DNA of 5,915 nt from Acidobacteriaceae bacterium (GTDB taxonomy: Bacteria > Acidobacteriota > Terriglobia > Terriglobales > Acidobacteriaceae): contig PMXH01000169.1 of assembly GCA_003165855.1 (NCBI GenBank), forward strand, positions 4,623 through 10,537, written 5' to 3'. This document shows positions 1 to 5,673 of this stretch, one piece after another. How positions within the stretch are numbered: the first letter of the stretch is position 1; every line of letters begins with the position of its first letter. The notes under the pieces were generated by a model that saw nothing but the letters and a program-made list of their open reading frames with translations, did not search any database and was not told the DNA's origin. The position numbers and the translations under genes were made by a program.

Positions 1-444
1 GACCTGCCGCCGGGGACCGGCGATATTGCGCTGTCGCTGGTGCAGTCGGTGCCGCTGACGGGGGCGGTGGTGGTTTCGACTCCGTCCGACGTTTCGCTGC
101 AGGATGCGCGTAAAGCCATCGAAATGTTCCGGCAGATGAAGGTGGATCTGGTGGGCGTGGTGGAGAACATGAGTTATTTTGTATGTCCGCATTGCAACCA
201 CGAGATCGATATCTTCTCGCGCGGCGGCGCGGAGAATATGGCGAAGCATTACAACGTGCCGTTTCTGGGGAGTATTGAGCTTGACCCGGAAGTGCGGAAG
301 TCCGGGGACGGCGGTACGCCAGTGGTTCTGGAGGGGGAGAATTCGCCGCATGCCAAGTCGATCTTTGCGTTTGCGCGGAGGGTGGCGGCGCGGGTGGGAG
401 AGATTAAGGCGGGCGAGTCGGCCAGCGTGATTTCGATTCAGTAG
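1..444 (+). CDS. mrp: Mrp/ApbC (NBP35-like) Fe-S cluster carrier ATPase, 5'-truncated
   Basis: This is the C-terminal 147 residues of a cytosolic P-loop ATPase of the Mrp/ApbC/Nbp35 family. These proteins bind and deliver iron-sulfur clusters to apo-proteins. The frame is open from the first base and ends in TAG. It begins with DLPPGTGD, the family's Walker B-type signature, so the Walker A loop and any N-terminal DUF59 domain lie upstream of the window. Next comes the TPSDVSLQDARKAIEMF stretch that follows this signature in the family. Further on is VVENMSYFVCPHC, whose CxxC pair (visible residues 62 and 65) is the conserved cluster-binding motif at the dimer interface. The tail, with FLGSIELDPEVRKSGDGG, is also typical. 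A GTG at position 40 is internal and is not the real start. Codon use matches the neighbours. Family assignment is secure; the cellular target cannot be seen. Confidence 0.93.
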   Translation, partial: DLPPGTGDIALSLVQSVPLTGAVVVSTPSDVSLQDARKAIEMFRQMKVDLVGVVENMSYFVCPHCNHEIDIFSRGGAENMAKHYNVPFLGSIELDPEVRKSGDGGTPVVLEGENSPHAKSIFAFARRVAARVGEIKAGESASVISIQ

Positions 445-456
445 CCGAAAATCTTT

Positions 457-507
457 ACTACAGAGGACACAGGGGAACACAGAGTAATACCCTGTGTCCT
501 CTGTGGT
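457..507. repeat. Long stem-loop palindrome between convergent genes
   Basis: A perfect 15-bp inverted repeat, ACAGAGGACACAGGG (460-474) and CCCTGTGTCCTCTGT (490-504), extends outward by three more pairs, one of them a G-T wobble. This gives an 18-bp stem around a 15-nt loop. The loop contains another AACACAGAG, so the ACACAG/ACAGAG word recurs within the element. It fills nearly all of the gap between the stops of the Mrp gene (444) and the oxidase gene (509-511 on the minus strand). The position suits a bidirectional transcript end or 3' protective hairpin. Neither side has a proper T-tract, so it is not a textbook intrinsic terminator. A dispersed palindromic (REP-like) repeat is the main alternative. 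Confidence 0.8.
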
Positions 508-508
508 T

Positions 509-1657
509 CTAGCTCGCTTGTTGCTTCGAGAACCGCGATAAGCGCCAAACAGCATCTGGTTCACTATCTCTCAGTATCAAGTCTGCCACGATCTCTCCCA
601 GCGCGGGCCCGTGCTTGAAGCCGTGGCCGGAGCCGCCGCCGAGCAGCCAGACGTTATCCATTCGCGGATGACGATCCACGACGAAGTGGCTGTCGGGAGT
701 CTGTTCATACTGGCAGACGCGGGTCTCGATCAGCGGCGCGTCTTTCATCGCCGGGAAACGGAAAGCGATATATTCGCGAACGCGCTTTAGCGTAGGCTGG
801 CTGACCACTCGTTCGCCGGAGGTGGGATCGAAGGCGGCGCCACGGGTGTCATCGGCGACTTTGAAGCCGCGACGGTCGCTGCCGGGGATGCCGTAGAAGA
901 AGCGGTTGCCATGATCGCCCCACACGGGAAGATGCGCGTCTGTGAAGCGCGAATCTCCGGCGGGCGGGCCGAAGAAAAAAATATCCTGCTTGGTCGGGCG
1001 GATGATCTTTCCCAAAGTGTCGGGGAAGAGTTTGCCGAGCCACGGACCGCAGGCGAAGACGTAGTGATCAGCTTTGAGTTGCGAGCCGTCGGAGAGTGTC
1101 AGGCTGCGAAGAGGCGCGCTTTCCAAACCATCGCACGACACTGCAAGCTGCCGATACGCGCCGCCTTCGGCGATGAACGCATCGGCCGCGGCCTGGCAAC
1201 TCGATCGAGCGTCGAGGTATCCGCACTCGGGTTCAAAGATTCCCCAGTGGACGTCGTCGAAGTTGATCTGCGGCCAACGCTTTTTCATCTCAGGAGTTGA
1301 GAGTTCCTTAAACTTGATGCGGCCTTCGCGGAGCATGGCGAGCGAGCCACATTCGTAGGCATCGTTGCGGCTGCTGACCATCCAGAGAACGCCGGTGCGA
1401 TGGAGAAACTGCTTCTTCCAGCGTCGTTCATACTTCTGCCATAGCTTGAGGGCGCGGGCGGCCAGTTTGGTATAGGGCTGGTCAGGGCCGTAGGTGGCGC
1501 GCATGATGCGGGTTTCACCACCGGAAGAGGCGCGCGAGTTGCCCGGGCCCCAGGCGTCGAGCAAGGTAACGCGGGCTCCGCGCTCAAGAAGATGGAGGGC
1601 GGTCCAGCCGCCGAAGGCGCCGGCGCCAATGACCGCGACGCGAGGTTTGGATTTCAT
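509..1657 (-). CDS. FAD-dependent amine oxidase, sarcosine oxidase/SolA family
   Basis: This 382-residue protein matches the usual length of monomeric sarcosine oxidase (MSOX) and N-methyltryptophan oxidase. These enzymes oxidise secondary amino acids with O2, giving an imine or aldehyde plus H2O2. Residues 8-36 form the FAD-binding Rossmann motif (VIGAGAFGGWTALHLLERG, ending in D35). SSGGETRIMR at 44-53 is the family flavin/substrate loop, with R50 and R53. FYGIPGSDRRGFK places a lysine at 266, where MSOX has its O2-activating Lys265. RVCQYEQTPDSHF puts Cys315 where MSOX attaches FAD covalently. GGSGHGFK gives H345 and K348, matching substrate-pocket residues. MSOX numbers are from memory. 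The MSOX pocket His269 appears to be Asp here (269 or 270), so the substrate may differ. The start is the first ATG after an in-frame stop; no Shine-Dalgarno is visible. There is no signal peptide, so it is probably cytoplasmic. Family secure, substrate unknown. Confidence 0.9.
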   Translation of the reverse strand: MKSKPRVAVIGAGAFGGWTALHLLERGARVTLLDAWGPGNSRASSGGETRIMRATYGPDQPYTKLAARALKLWQKYERRWKKQFLHRTGVLWMVSSRNDAYECGSLAMLREGRIKFKELSTPEMKKRWPQINFDDVHWGIFEPECGYLDARSSCQAAADAFIAEGGAYRQLAVSCDGLESAPLRSLTLSDGSQLKADHYVFACGPWLGKLFPDTLGKIIRPTKQDIFFFGPPAGDSRFTDAHLPVWGDHGNRFFYGIPGSDRRGFKVADDTRGAAFDPTSGERVVSQPTLKRVREYIAFRFPAMKDAPLIETRVCQYEQTPDSHFVVDRHPRMDNVWLLGGGSGHGFKHGPALGEIVADLILRDSEPDAVWRLSRFSKQQAS

Positions 1658-1777
1658 AGGGAATGGTTTCGGATCATGGGAGTTGAGGATACGCGGAGAT
1701 CGGGGATCAGGGGAAGATGAGACCGGAGGTTCGGGGCGGCAGAAGCTTGGGGCGCATTGGACGCGGACCTGCGGTCC

Positions 1778-1807
1778 TTGACAGGGAAGGTGGAGCGTTC
1801 CTAGAAT
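1778..1807 (+). promoter_or_regulatory. Candidate sigma70-type promoter for the hrcA operon
   Basis: A perfect -35 hexamer, TTGACA (1778-1783), is followed after 18 bp by TAGAAT (1802-1807), which matches five of six bases of TATAAT. Transcription would begin near 1813-1816, leaving a leader of about 95 nt before the hrcA ATG. A small GGACC-TGC-GGTCC hairpin (1765-1777) abuts the -35 box. This is the best promoter match in the divergent intergenic region and it faces the heat-shock genes. It looks like a housekeeping promoter rather than a sigma32 type, which fits repressor control by HrcA. It is assigned from consensus match and position only. Confidence 0.65.
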
Positions 1808-1835
1808 CCAAGCAGGACGCGGTGTTTGCGTCGTA

Positions 1836-1866
1836 AGCTAAGTTTTTGCATCTAAAATACTTAGCT
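1836..1866 (+). promoter_or_regulatory. Inverted repeat in the hrcA leader, possible operator
   Basis: A perfect 8-bp inverted repeat, AGCTAAGT (1836-1843) and ACTTAGCT (1859-1866), is separated by 15 bp. The arms can be prolonged by TTTT/AAAA pairing if one T (1858) is bulged, giving a 12-bp AT-rich stem in a GC-rich region. It lies about 20 nt downstream of the predicted transcription start and 44 bp before the hrcA ATG, a normal place for a heat-shock repressor site. It is not the CIRCE consensus TTAGCACTC-N9-GAGTGCTAA: the TTAGC/GCTAA words are present but in the opposite order. It could be a divergent HrcA site, another regulator's operator, or a 5' UTR hairpin. Confidence 0.5.
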
Positions 1867-1910
1867 GGGAATGTGGAGTGGCCACGAGCAGGAAAGTTCA
1901 TTAGTGCAAG

Positions 1911-2951
1911 ATGCCATCTGACCCCAATATCGGTAAGCGGGAACGCGAAGTTCTGACGGCGATCGTGGAAACTTACATTTCCACAGGCGAGCCGGTTGGT
2001 TCGCGCACGCTGTCGCGGTCGAACCGGGAGGGGCTGAGTCCGGCGACGATTCGCAACGTCATGGCGGACTTGTCAGAGGCCGGGTTTCTGGAGCAGACGC
2101 ATACGTCGTCGGGACGGGTCCCGACCACCGACGCGTACCGGTACTATGTAGAGCAGATCACGGGAACGGCGAAATTGGCGCCGCAGGAAGAAGCCATGAT
2201 TTCTGACTCGCTGGCGGGCATCAGCGATGTGCAGGAGTTCATGGAGCGCACGTCGCATGTGTTGTCGCTGATTTCGCGGAACGTGGGCGTAACCGTGGCC
2301 ACCAGCGGCGCCAAGAACGCGCTGGAGCATGTGTACTTCTCGCGCTTAGGCGATCAGAAGGTGCTGGCGGTGTTGGTGACGCGCTCGGGGTTGGTGCGTG
2401 ACCGGGTATTGAGGCTCGATCTGCCGCAGGCGGAACTGGATCTTGCGGCGCGCTACATCAACGAAAATTTCCGCGGCTGGACGATCGAGTCCATGCGGTC
2501 CGAACTGGGGCGGAGGATCGAGCAGGAACGCAGCGAGTACGATCGTCTGATGAATTCTATCGAGCAGCTCTACAAGCAAGGCGCGCTCGCTGCCGAGGCC
2601 GGCACACAGGTGGTGTTCGTGGAAGGTGCGGCGAATCTGGTGACGGGTCAGGAAGATCGCAAGCGTCTGCACGAGATGCTGAAGACGCTGGAGGAGAAAG
2701 AGAAAGTCGCGCAACTCCTCGGAGCCTACCTTGACGTGAAGCAGGAGGCAGTGCGGGTGGTGATCGGGCTGGACGATGCTCTGCCTTCCATGCAGAACTT
2801 CGTGTTGATCGGAGCGCCGGCGCGTTCCGGAACCGATATGTTTGGATCGCTGGCGGTGATCGGGCCGACGCGGATGGATTATCAGCATACGATGACCGCG
2901 GTTTCCTACATTGCGCGCCTCTTTGACAAAATTCTGAATGAATCGGAGTAA
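1911..2951 (+). CDS. hrcA: Heat-inducible transcription repressor HrcA
   Basis: HrcA represses the class I heat-shock genes by binding CIRCE operators as a dimer, and it needs GroEL to stay active. This 346-residue protein has the normal length. Residues 8-80 form the winged-helix DNA-binding domain, including GEPVGSRTL (27-34), LSPATIRNVMADLSEAGFL (42-60) and the wing HTSSGRVPTTDAYRYYV (64-80). The middle carries the dimerisation region. The C-terminal GAF-like domain ends with GSLAVIGPTRMDYQ (312-325) followed by an amphipathic helix, the usual HrcA ending. The ATG at 1911 is the first possible start after an in-frame TAG at 1902. The nearest purine-rich ribosome site (AGGAAAG, 1890-1896) sits unusually far upstream, so initiation looks weak. 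It is first in a heat-shock operon and is likely autoregulated, but no CIRCE is visible upstream. Confidence 0.96.
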   Translation: MPSDPNIGKREREVLTAIVETYISTGEPVGSRTLSRSNREGLSPATIRNVMADLSEAGFLEQTHTSSGRVPTTDAYRYYVEQITGTAKLAPQEEAMISDSLAGISDVQEFMERTSHVLSLISRNVGVTVATSGAKNALEHVYFSRLGDQKVLAVLVTRSGLVRDRVLRLDLPQAELDLAARYINENFRGWTIESMRSELGRRIEQERSEYDRLMNSIEQLYKQGALAAEAGTQVVFVEGAANLVTGQEDRKRLHEMLKTLEEKEKVAQLLGAYLDVKQEAVRVVIGLDDALPSMQNFVLIGAPARSGTDMFGSLAVIGPTRMDYQHTMTAVSYIARLFDKILNESE

Positions 2952-2960
2952 TCACGGTTT

Positions 2961-3545
2961 ATGGGTAAAGTGAATGGCAAGTCGGAAACACAGAAGGCGG
3001 GGCTGGATCTGGAGCGCGAGCTCACGACGGGGTCGGACAATGGGGATAATAGCGCCACAGAGAAGGCAGTGAGTGGGGAACAGTCTGGCGCGGACGCGGA
3101 ATTACAGAAACTGAAGGCGGAGCGCGACTCGCTGCTGGACCGACTGGCGCGGGCGCAGGCGGAGTTTGAAAACGCTCGCCGGCGAGCGGGCAAGGAGCAG
3201 CAAGAGTCTCGCGATTACGCCGTGGCGGATGCGATCAAGTCTTTGCTGCCAGTGGTGGACAGTCTGGAGCGCGCCCTACAGGTGAAATCGGATGCGGCGG
3301 AGTTTCGCAGTGGAGTAGAGCTGATTTACAAGCAGCTGCAGACTGCGCTGGCCAAGCTTTCGGTGAATGCCATCGTGTCGAAGGGCGAGGCGTTTGATCC
3401 GCATTATCACGAAGCCATCGAAATGGTGGAAACCACCGACGCGGCCGATCATGAGGTTCTCGAGGAGTTACAGCGCGGCTATAAGTTCAAGGATCGGCTG
3501 CTGCGGCCCGCGATGGTGAAAGTGGCGAGGAATCCCGGGAAATAA
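2961..3545 (+). CDS. grpE: Nucleotide exchange factor GrpE
   Basis: GrpE is the cytoplasmic cochaperone that releases ADP from DnaK and so resets its substrate cycle. The 194-residue product has a charged, probably disordered N-terminus (1-44). A long coiled-coil helix follows (about 45-90, rich in K, E, R and L: AELQKLKAERDSLLDRLARA). After it comes the four-helix dimer region with LLPVVDSLERAL (95-106). The C-terminal beta domain contains GEAFDPHYHEA (142-152) and the GrpE signature QRGYKFKDRLLRPAMVKVA (171-189). It begins 9 nt after the hrcA stop. Its likely ribosome site GGAG (2945-2948) lies in the last hrcA codons, 12 nt from the ATG, so the two genes are probably translationally coupled. 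Identity is secure. Confidence 0.96.
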   Translation: MGKVNGKSETQKAGLDLERELTTGSDNGDNSATEKAVSGEQSGADAELQKLKAERDSLLDRLARAQAEFENARRRAGKEQQESRDYAVADAIKSLLPVVDSLERALQVKSDAAEFRSGVELIYKQLQTALAKLSVNAIVSKGEAFDPHYHEAIEMVETTDAADHEVLEELQRGYKFKDRLLRPAMVKVARNPGK

Positions 3546-3581
3546 GTCTCCAACCTGGTTTTGTTTCACAACGCTTTCTGA

Positions 3582-4730
3582 TTGAGAAAGGCGCCTATTC
3601 TGGCCACGAACGCAAAACGCGATTATTACGAAGTGCTTGGGGTGAGCCGCACGGTGAGCGAAGGGGAGCTGAAGAGCGCTTATCGAAAGCTCGCCATGCA
3701 GCACCATCCCGATCGGAATCCGAACAATCCGGATGCGGAAGAACGGTTCAAGGAAGTCACCGAGGCTTACGCGATCCTGGCCGACTCCGAGAAGCGGTCG
3801 CTGTATGACCGCTACGGCCACGCCGGAGTGGGCGGCGCGGCTGGGCCTGGCGGGGGTTTCGATCCCACAGTGTTCCAGGACTTCGGAGAGATTTTCGGCG
3901 AGTTCTTCGGCTTCGGAGATGCCTTTGGAGGCGGTGGGCGGCGGCGCAGCCGGGTTCAGCGCGGCGCGGATTTGCGCGAAGATCTGAGCATCGAGTTCGA
4001 AGAAGCTGCGTTCGGCACGGAGACGCGTGTGATGGTGCGCCGTCACGAAGCCTGCGAAGACTGCCGGGGATCGGGAACCGCGCCGGGCAAAGGCCCCACG
4101 GCGTGCCGCTCGTGCGCCGGGCGAGGGCAGGTGAGGTATCAGCAGGGTTTTTTCAGCATTGCGCGGACGTGTCCTTCCTGCCAGGGAACGGGCAGCGTGA
4201 TTACCGACCCGTGCCACAAGTGCAAAGGTGAAGGACGGATTTTGCGCCAGCGCTCGGTGGACGCCAAGATTCCCGCCGGAGTGGAAGACGGGACGCGCAT
4301 CCGGTTTACGGGCGGGGGAGAGGCCGGCCCTTTTGGCGGACCAGCGGGCGATCTCTATGTGGTGCTGCATGTGAAGGAGCATCCGTTTTTTGTGCGGGAA
4401 GGGAACGATCTGCACTGCGCCGTCCCGCTGTCGGTGACGCAAGCGGCCATGGGTGCGGAGATTCGCGTCCCCACACTGGAAGGTGAGCACAACCTCAAAA
4501 TTCCCGAGGGAACGCAGCCCAGCACGACGTTTCGCATCCGCAACAAGGGCGTGCCTGTGCTGAATGGACACGGCAAGGGTGATCTGTACGTGGAGGTGCG
4601 GGTGCAGATTCCGAGCAAGCTCAGCAAGCGGCAAAAGGAATTGCTGCAAGAGTTGGAGACTACCGCGAAGGTGGACAATCAGCCGATGATGCGCTCGCTG
4701 CTGGGTCGGGTAAAGGATATGTTCGGGTGA
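3582..4730 (+). CDS. dnaJ: Chaperone DnaJ (type I J-protein)
   Basis: DnaJ delivers unfolded substrates to DnaK and stimulates its ATPase. Numbered from the TTG at 3582, the protein is 382 residues. The J domain (about 13-79) carries the essential HPD at 42-44. A Gly/Phe-rich linker spans about 82-118. The zinc-binding domain keeps all four CxxCxGxG repeats, with cysteine pairs at 158/161, 175/178, 197/200 and 211/214, each spaced correctly, so this is a full type I DnaJ. Substrate-binding domains follow (PAGVEDGTRIRFTGGGEAG, then GDLYVVLHVKEHPFF), ending in a short dimerisation tail. The given start is the only standard in-frame start before the J domain, but no ribosome site precedes it. 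A CTG at 3600 would give MATNAKRDYYEVLGV, which resembles typical DnaJ N-termini, and has GAGAAAGG 8 nt upstream; it may be the true start. There are 36 nt after grpE and no terminator, so it is co-transcribed. Confidence 0.96.
   Translation: MRKAPILATNAKRDYYEVLGVSRTVSEGELKSAYRKLAMQHHPDRNPNNPDAEERFKEVTEAYAILADSEKRSLYDRYGHAGVGGAAGPGGGFDPTVFQDFGEIFGEFFGFGDAFGGGGRRRSRVQRGADLREDLSIEFEEAAFGTETRVMVRRHEACEDCRGSGTAPGKGPTACRSCAGRGQVRYQQGFFSIARTCPSCQGTGSVITDPCHKCKGEGRILRQRSVDAKIPAGVEDGTRIRFTGGGEAGPFGGPAGDLYVVLHVKEHPFFVREGNDLHCAVPLSVTQAAMGAEIRVPTLEGEHNLKIPEGTQPSTTFRIRNKGVPVLNGHGKGDLYVEVRVQIPSKLSKRQKELLQELETTAKVDNQPMMRSLLGRVKDMFG
3584..3591 (+). promoter_or_regulatory. Possible ribosome binding site for a CTG start of dnaJ
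   Basis: GAGAAAGG is the only purine-rich, Shine-Dalgarno-like run near the start of dnaJ. It lies inside the frame opened by the TTG at 3582, so it cannot serve that codon. It is spaced 8 nt before an in-frame CTG at 3600, an optimal distance. An in-frame ATT at 3597 is a less likely alternative. The match is partial (AAGG core), so it supports but does not prove the CTG start. Confidence 0.4.
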
Positions 4731-4732
4731 AA

Positions 4733-4876
4733 CAGTTGCCAGTTGCCGGCCGCCGGTTCCCAGAGTCCAGCTCGCTGGTTTGTCATCCAATGCGCCGTAA
4801 ACGGCCGAAAAGGCCAAGCATGACTGTCTTTACTATGCGCCATTTCTGGGAACTGGCAACTGGCCACTGGCAATTG
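4733..4876. repeat. 144-bp inverted-repeat element built from heptamers
   Basis: Two 32-nt arms, 4733-4764 and 4845-4876, are inverted copies that match at 26 positions. Three of the six mismatches would be G-U pairs in RNA, so 29 of 32 positions could pair. Both arms have a 7-bp period: the left reads AGTTGCC, AGTTGCC, GGCCGCC, GGTTCCC (4734-4761), and the right reads AACTGGC, AACTGGC, CACTGGC (4851-4871). The 80-bp centre has no reading frame of note. It holds a GGCC-GAAAA-GGCC mini-hairpin (4803-4815) and an ATGCGCC direct repeat (4790-4796, 4835-4841). It occupies almost all of the dnaJ-rsmE gap. It may be a non-coding miniature or REP-like element. No target-site duplication is evident and no T-tract follows, so a simple terminator is unlikely. 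Confidence 0.7.
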
Positions 4877-4881
4877 AAGTA

Positions 4882-5601
4882 ATGACGCGCCGCCGCTTCA
4901 TTGCCGACGAAGTCTCGGGTGATCGCGCTGCCCTCGTCGGCGAGCATGCGGACCATCTGGTTCGCGTACTTAGAACGCGCGTCGGGCAGGAGTTTGACAT
5001 TGCCACGGGCGACGCGGTGCGGCGTGGTCGAGTTGCTTCTGTCGGCGATGGACGCGTTGAGTTCGAGCTAGCCGAAGAAGTTTCTGCTGCGAGTTTGTCC
5101 GAGATCACCCTGGTTCTCGCGGTGTTCAAGTTCGACCGCATGGAGTGGGCGATTGAGAAATGCACGGAACTGGGCGTCTCGCGGATTGTGCCGGTGATTG
5201 CGCGGCGGACGGACGCGCATCTGGCTGCGGCCTCGGCGAAACGGGTAGAGCGTTGGCGGCGCATTGCCCGGCAAGCGGCGGAACAGTCACGCCGCGCCGC
5301 CCCGCCGGAGATTGCCGTGCCGATCAAGCTTGCGGAGGCGTTGAACCTTCAAGCGGCTCTGCGGGTCGTGCTGGCAGAATCGGAAGAACGAACTTTGCTG
5401 CGCGACGTGGTAAGTCCCGACGCGTCAGCCGGCGCAGTCGCTCTCGCGGTTGGTCCCGAAGGCGGCTGGACTGAAGACGAATTGCAGTGCTTCGGGCAAG
5501 CTGGTTGGATTTCCGCCTCGCTAGGCAACACCATTCTCCGCGCCGAGACGGCCGCAATGGCCGCCATTGCAGTGGTAGCTTCCGCGCTATACTCGCTCTA
5601 G
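4882..5601 (+). CDS. rsmE: 16S rRNA (uracil1498-N3)-methyltransferase RsmE
   Basis: RsmE uses S-adenosylmethionine to methylate N3 of U1498 in 16S rRNA, acting on the assembled 30S subunit. At 239 residues it has the family length. The N-terminal PUA-like RNA-binding domain (1-70) starts with the characteristic MTRRRF and contains HADHLVRVLRTRVG. The SPOUT methyltransferase domain follows with EKCTELGVSRIVPV (92-105), RWRRIARQAAEQSRR (124-138), GPEGGWTEDE (191-200) and LGNTILRAETA (214-224). The last two motifs form the trefoil-knot cofactor pocket. The ATG gives the expected N-terminus, but only a weak GAAG sits 2 nt upstream. The right arm of the neighbouring inverted repeat ends 5 nt before the start, so the initiation region is mostly repeat sequence. 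It is downstream of dnaJ, as in Firmicutes heat-shock operons, although prmA is absent. Confidence 0.95.
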   Translation: MTRRRFIADEVSGDRAALVGEHADHLVRVLRTRVGQEFDIATGDAVRRGRVASVGDGRVEFELAEEVSAASLSEITLVLAVFKFDRMEWAIEKCTELGVSRIVPVIARRTDAHLAAASAKRVERWRRIARQAAEQSRRAAPPEIAVPIKLAEALNLQAALRVVLAESEERTLLRDVVSPDASAGAVALAVGPEGGWTEDELQCFGQAGWISASLGNTILRAETAAMAAIAVVASALYSL

Positions 5602-5673
5602 TTTTCTGCCTGATTTTTCTAGCCTTGCCTCGCATCCTGCGCGTTGCTGATCGTGGTGGTATTCTGAGCCGCG

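Noticed and set aside
1074..1358. Plus-strand open frames overlapping the oxidase gene
   Set aside because: They are antisense shadows of a complete, well-conserved oxidase; no ribosome site or recognisable protein features.
1698..1711. Tandem GATCGGG/GATCAGG in the divergent intergenic region
   Set aside because: Only two imperfect 7-bp units; too short to separate from chance in GC-rich DNA.
1658..1777. A promoter for the oxidase on the minus strand
   Set aside because: Reading the minus strand upstream of the start, I found only a weak TATCCT with no -35 partner, and no clear ribosome site.
1853..1858. TAAAAT as a second -10 box for hrcA
   Set aside because: No -35 hexamer at 16-19 bp upstream; the AT-rich run is better explained as part of the inverted repeat.
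2346..2888. A 180-codon minus-strand open frame inside hrcA
   Set aside because: It lies wholly within hrcA in the opposite direction and shows only His/Arg/Leu-rich composition bias, with no domain.
3468..4817. A 449-codon open frame on the minus strand across dnaJ and its flanks
   Set aside because: It is antisense to a secure dnaJ. The translation is rich in His, Arg and Ala with no recognisable domain, as expected for the complement of a GC-rich gene.
5567..5593. TTGCAG-N15-TATACT at the end of rsmE as a promoter for the helicase
   Set aside because: The -10 is good but the -35 matches only three bases and the spacer is short, so it is not better than chance.
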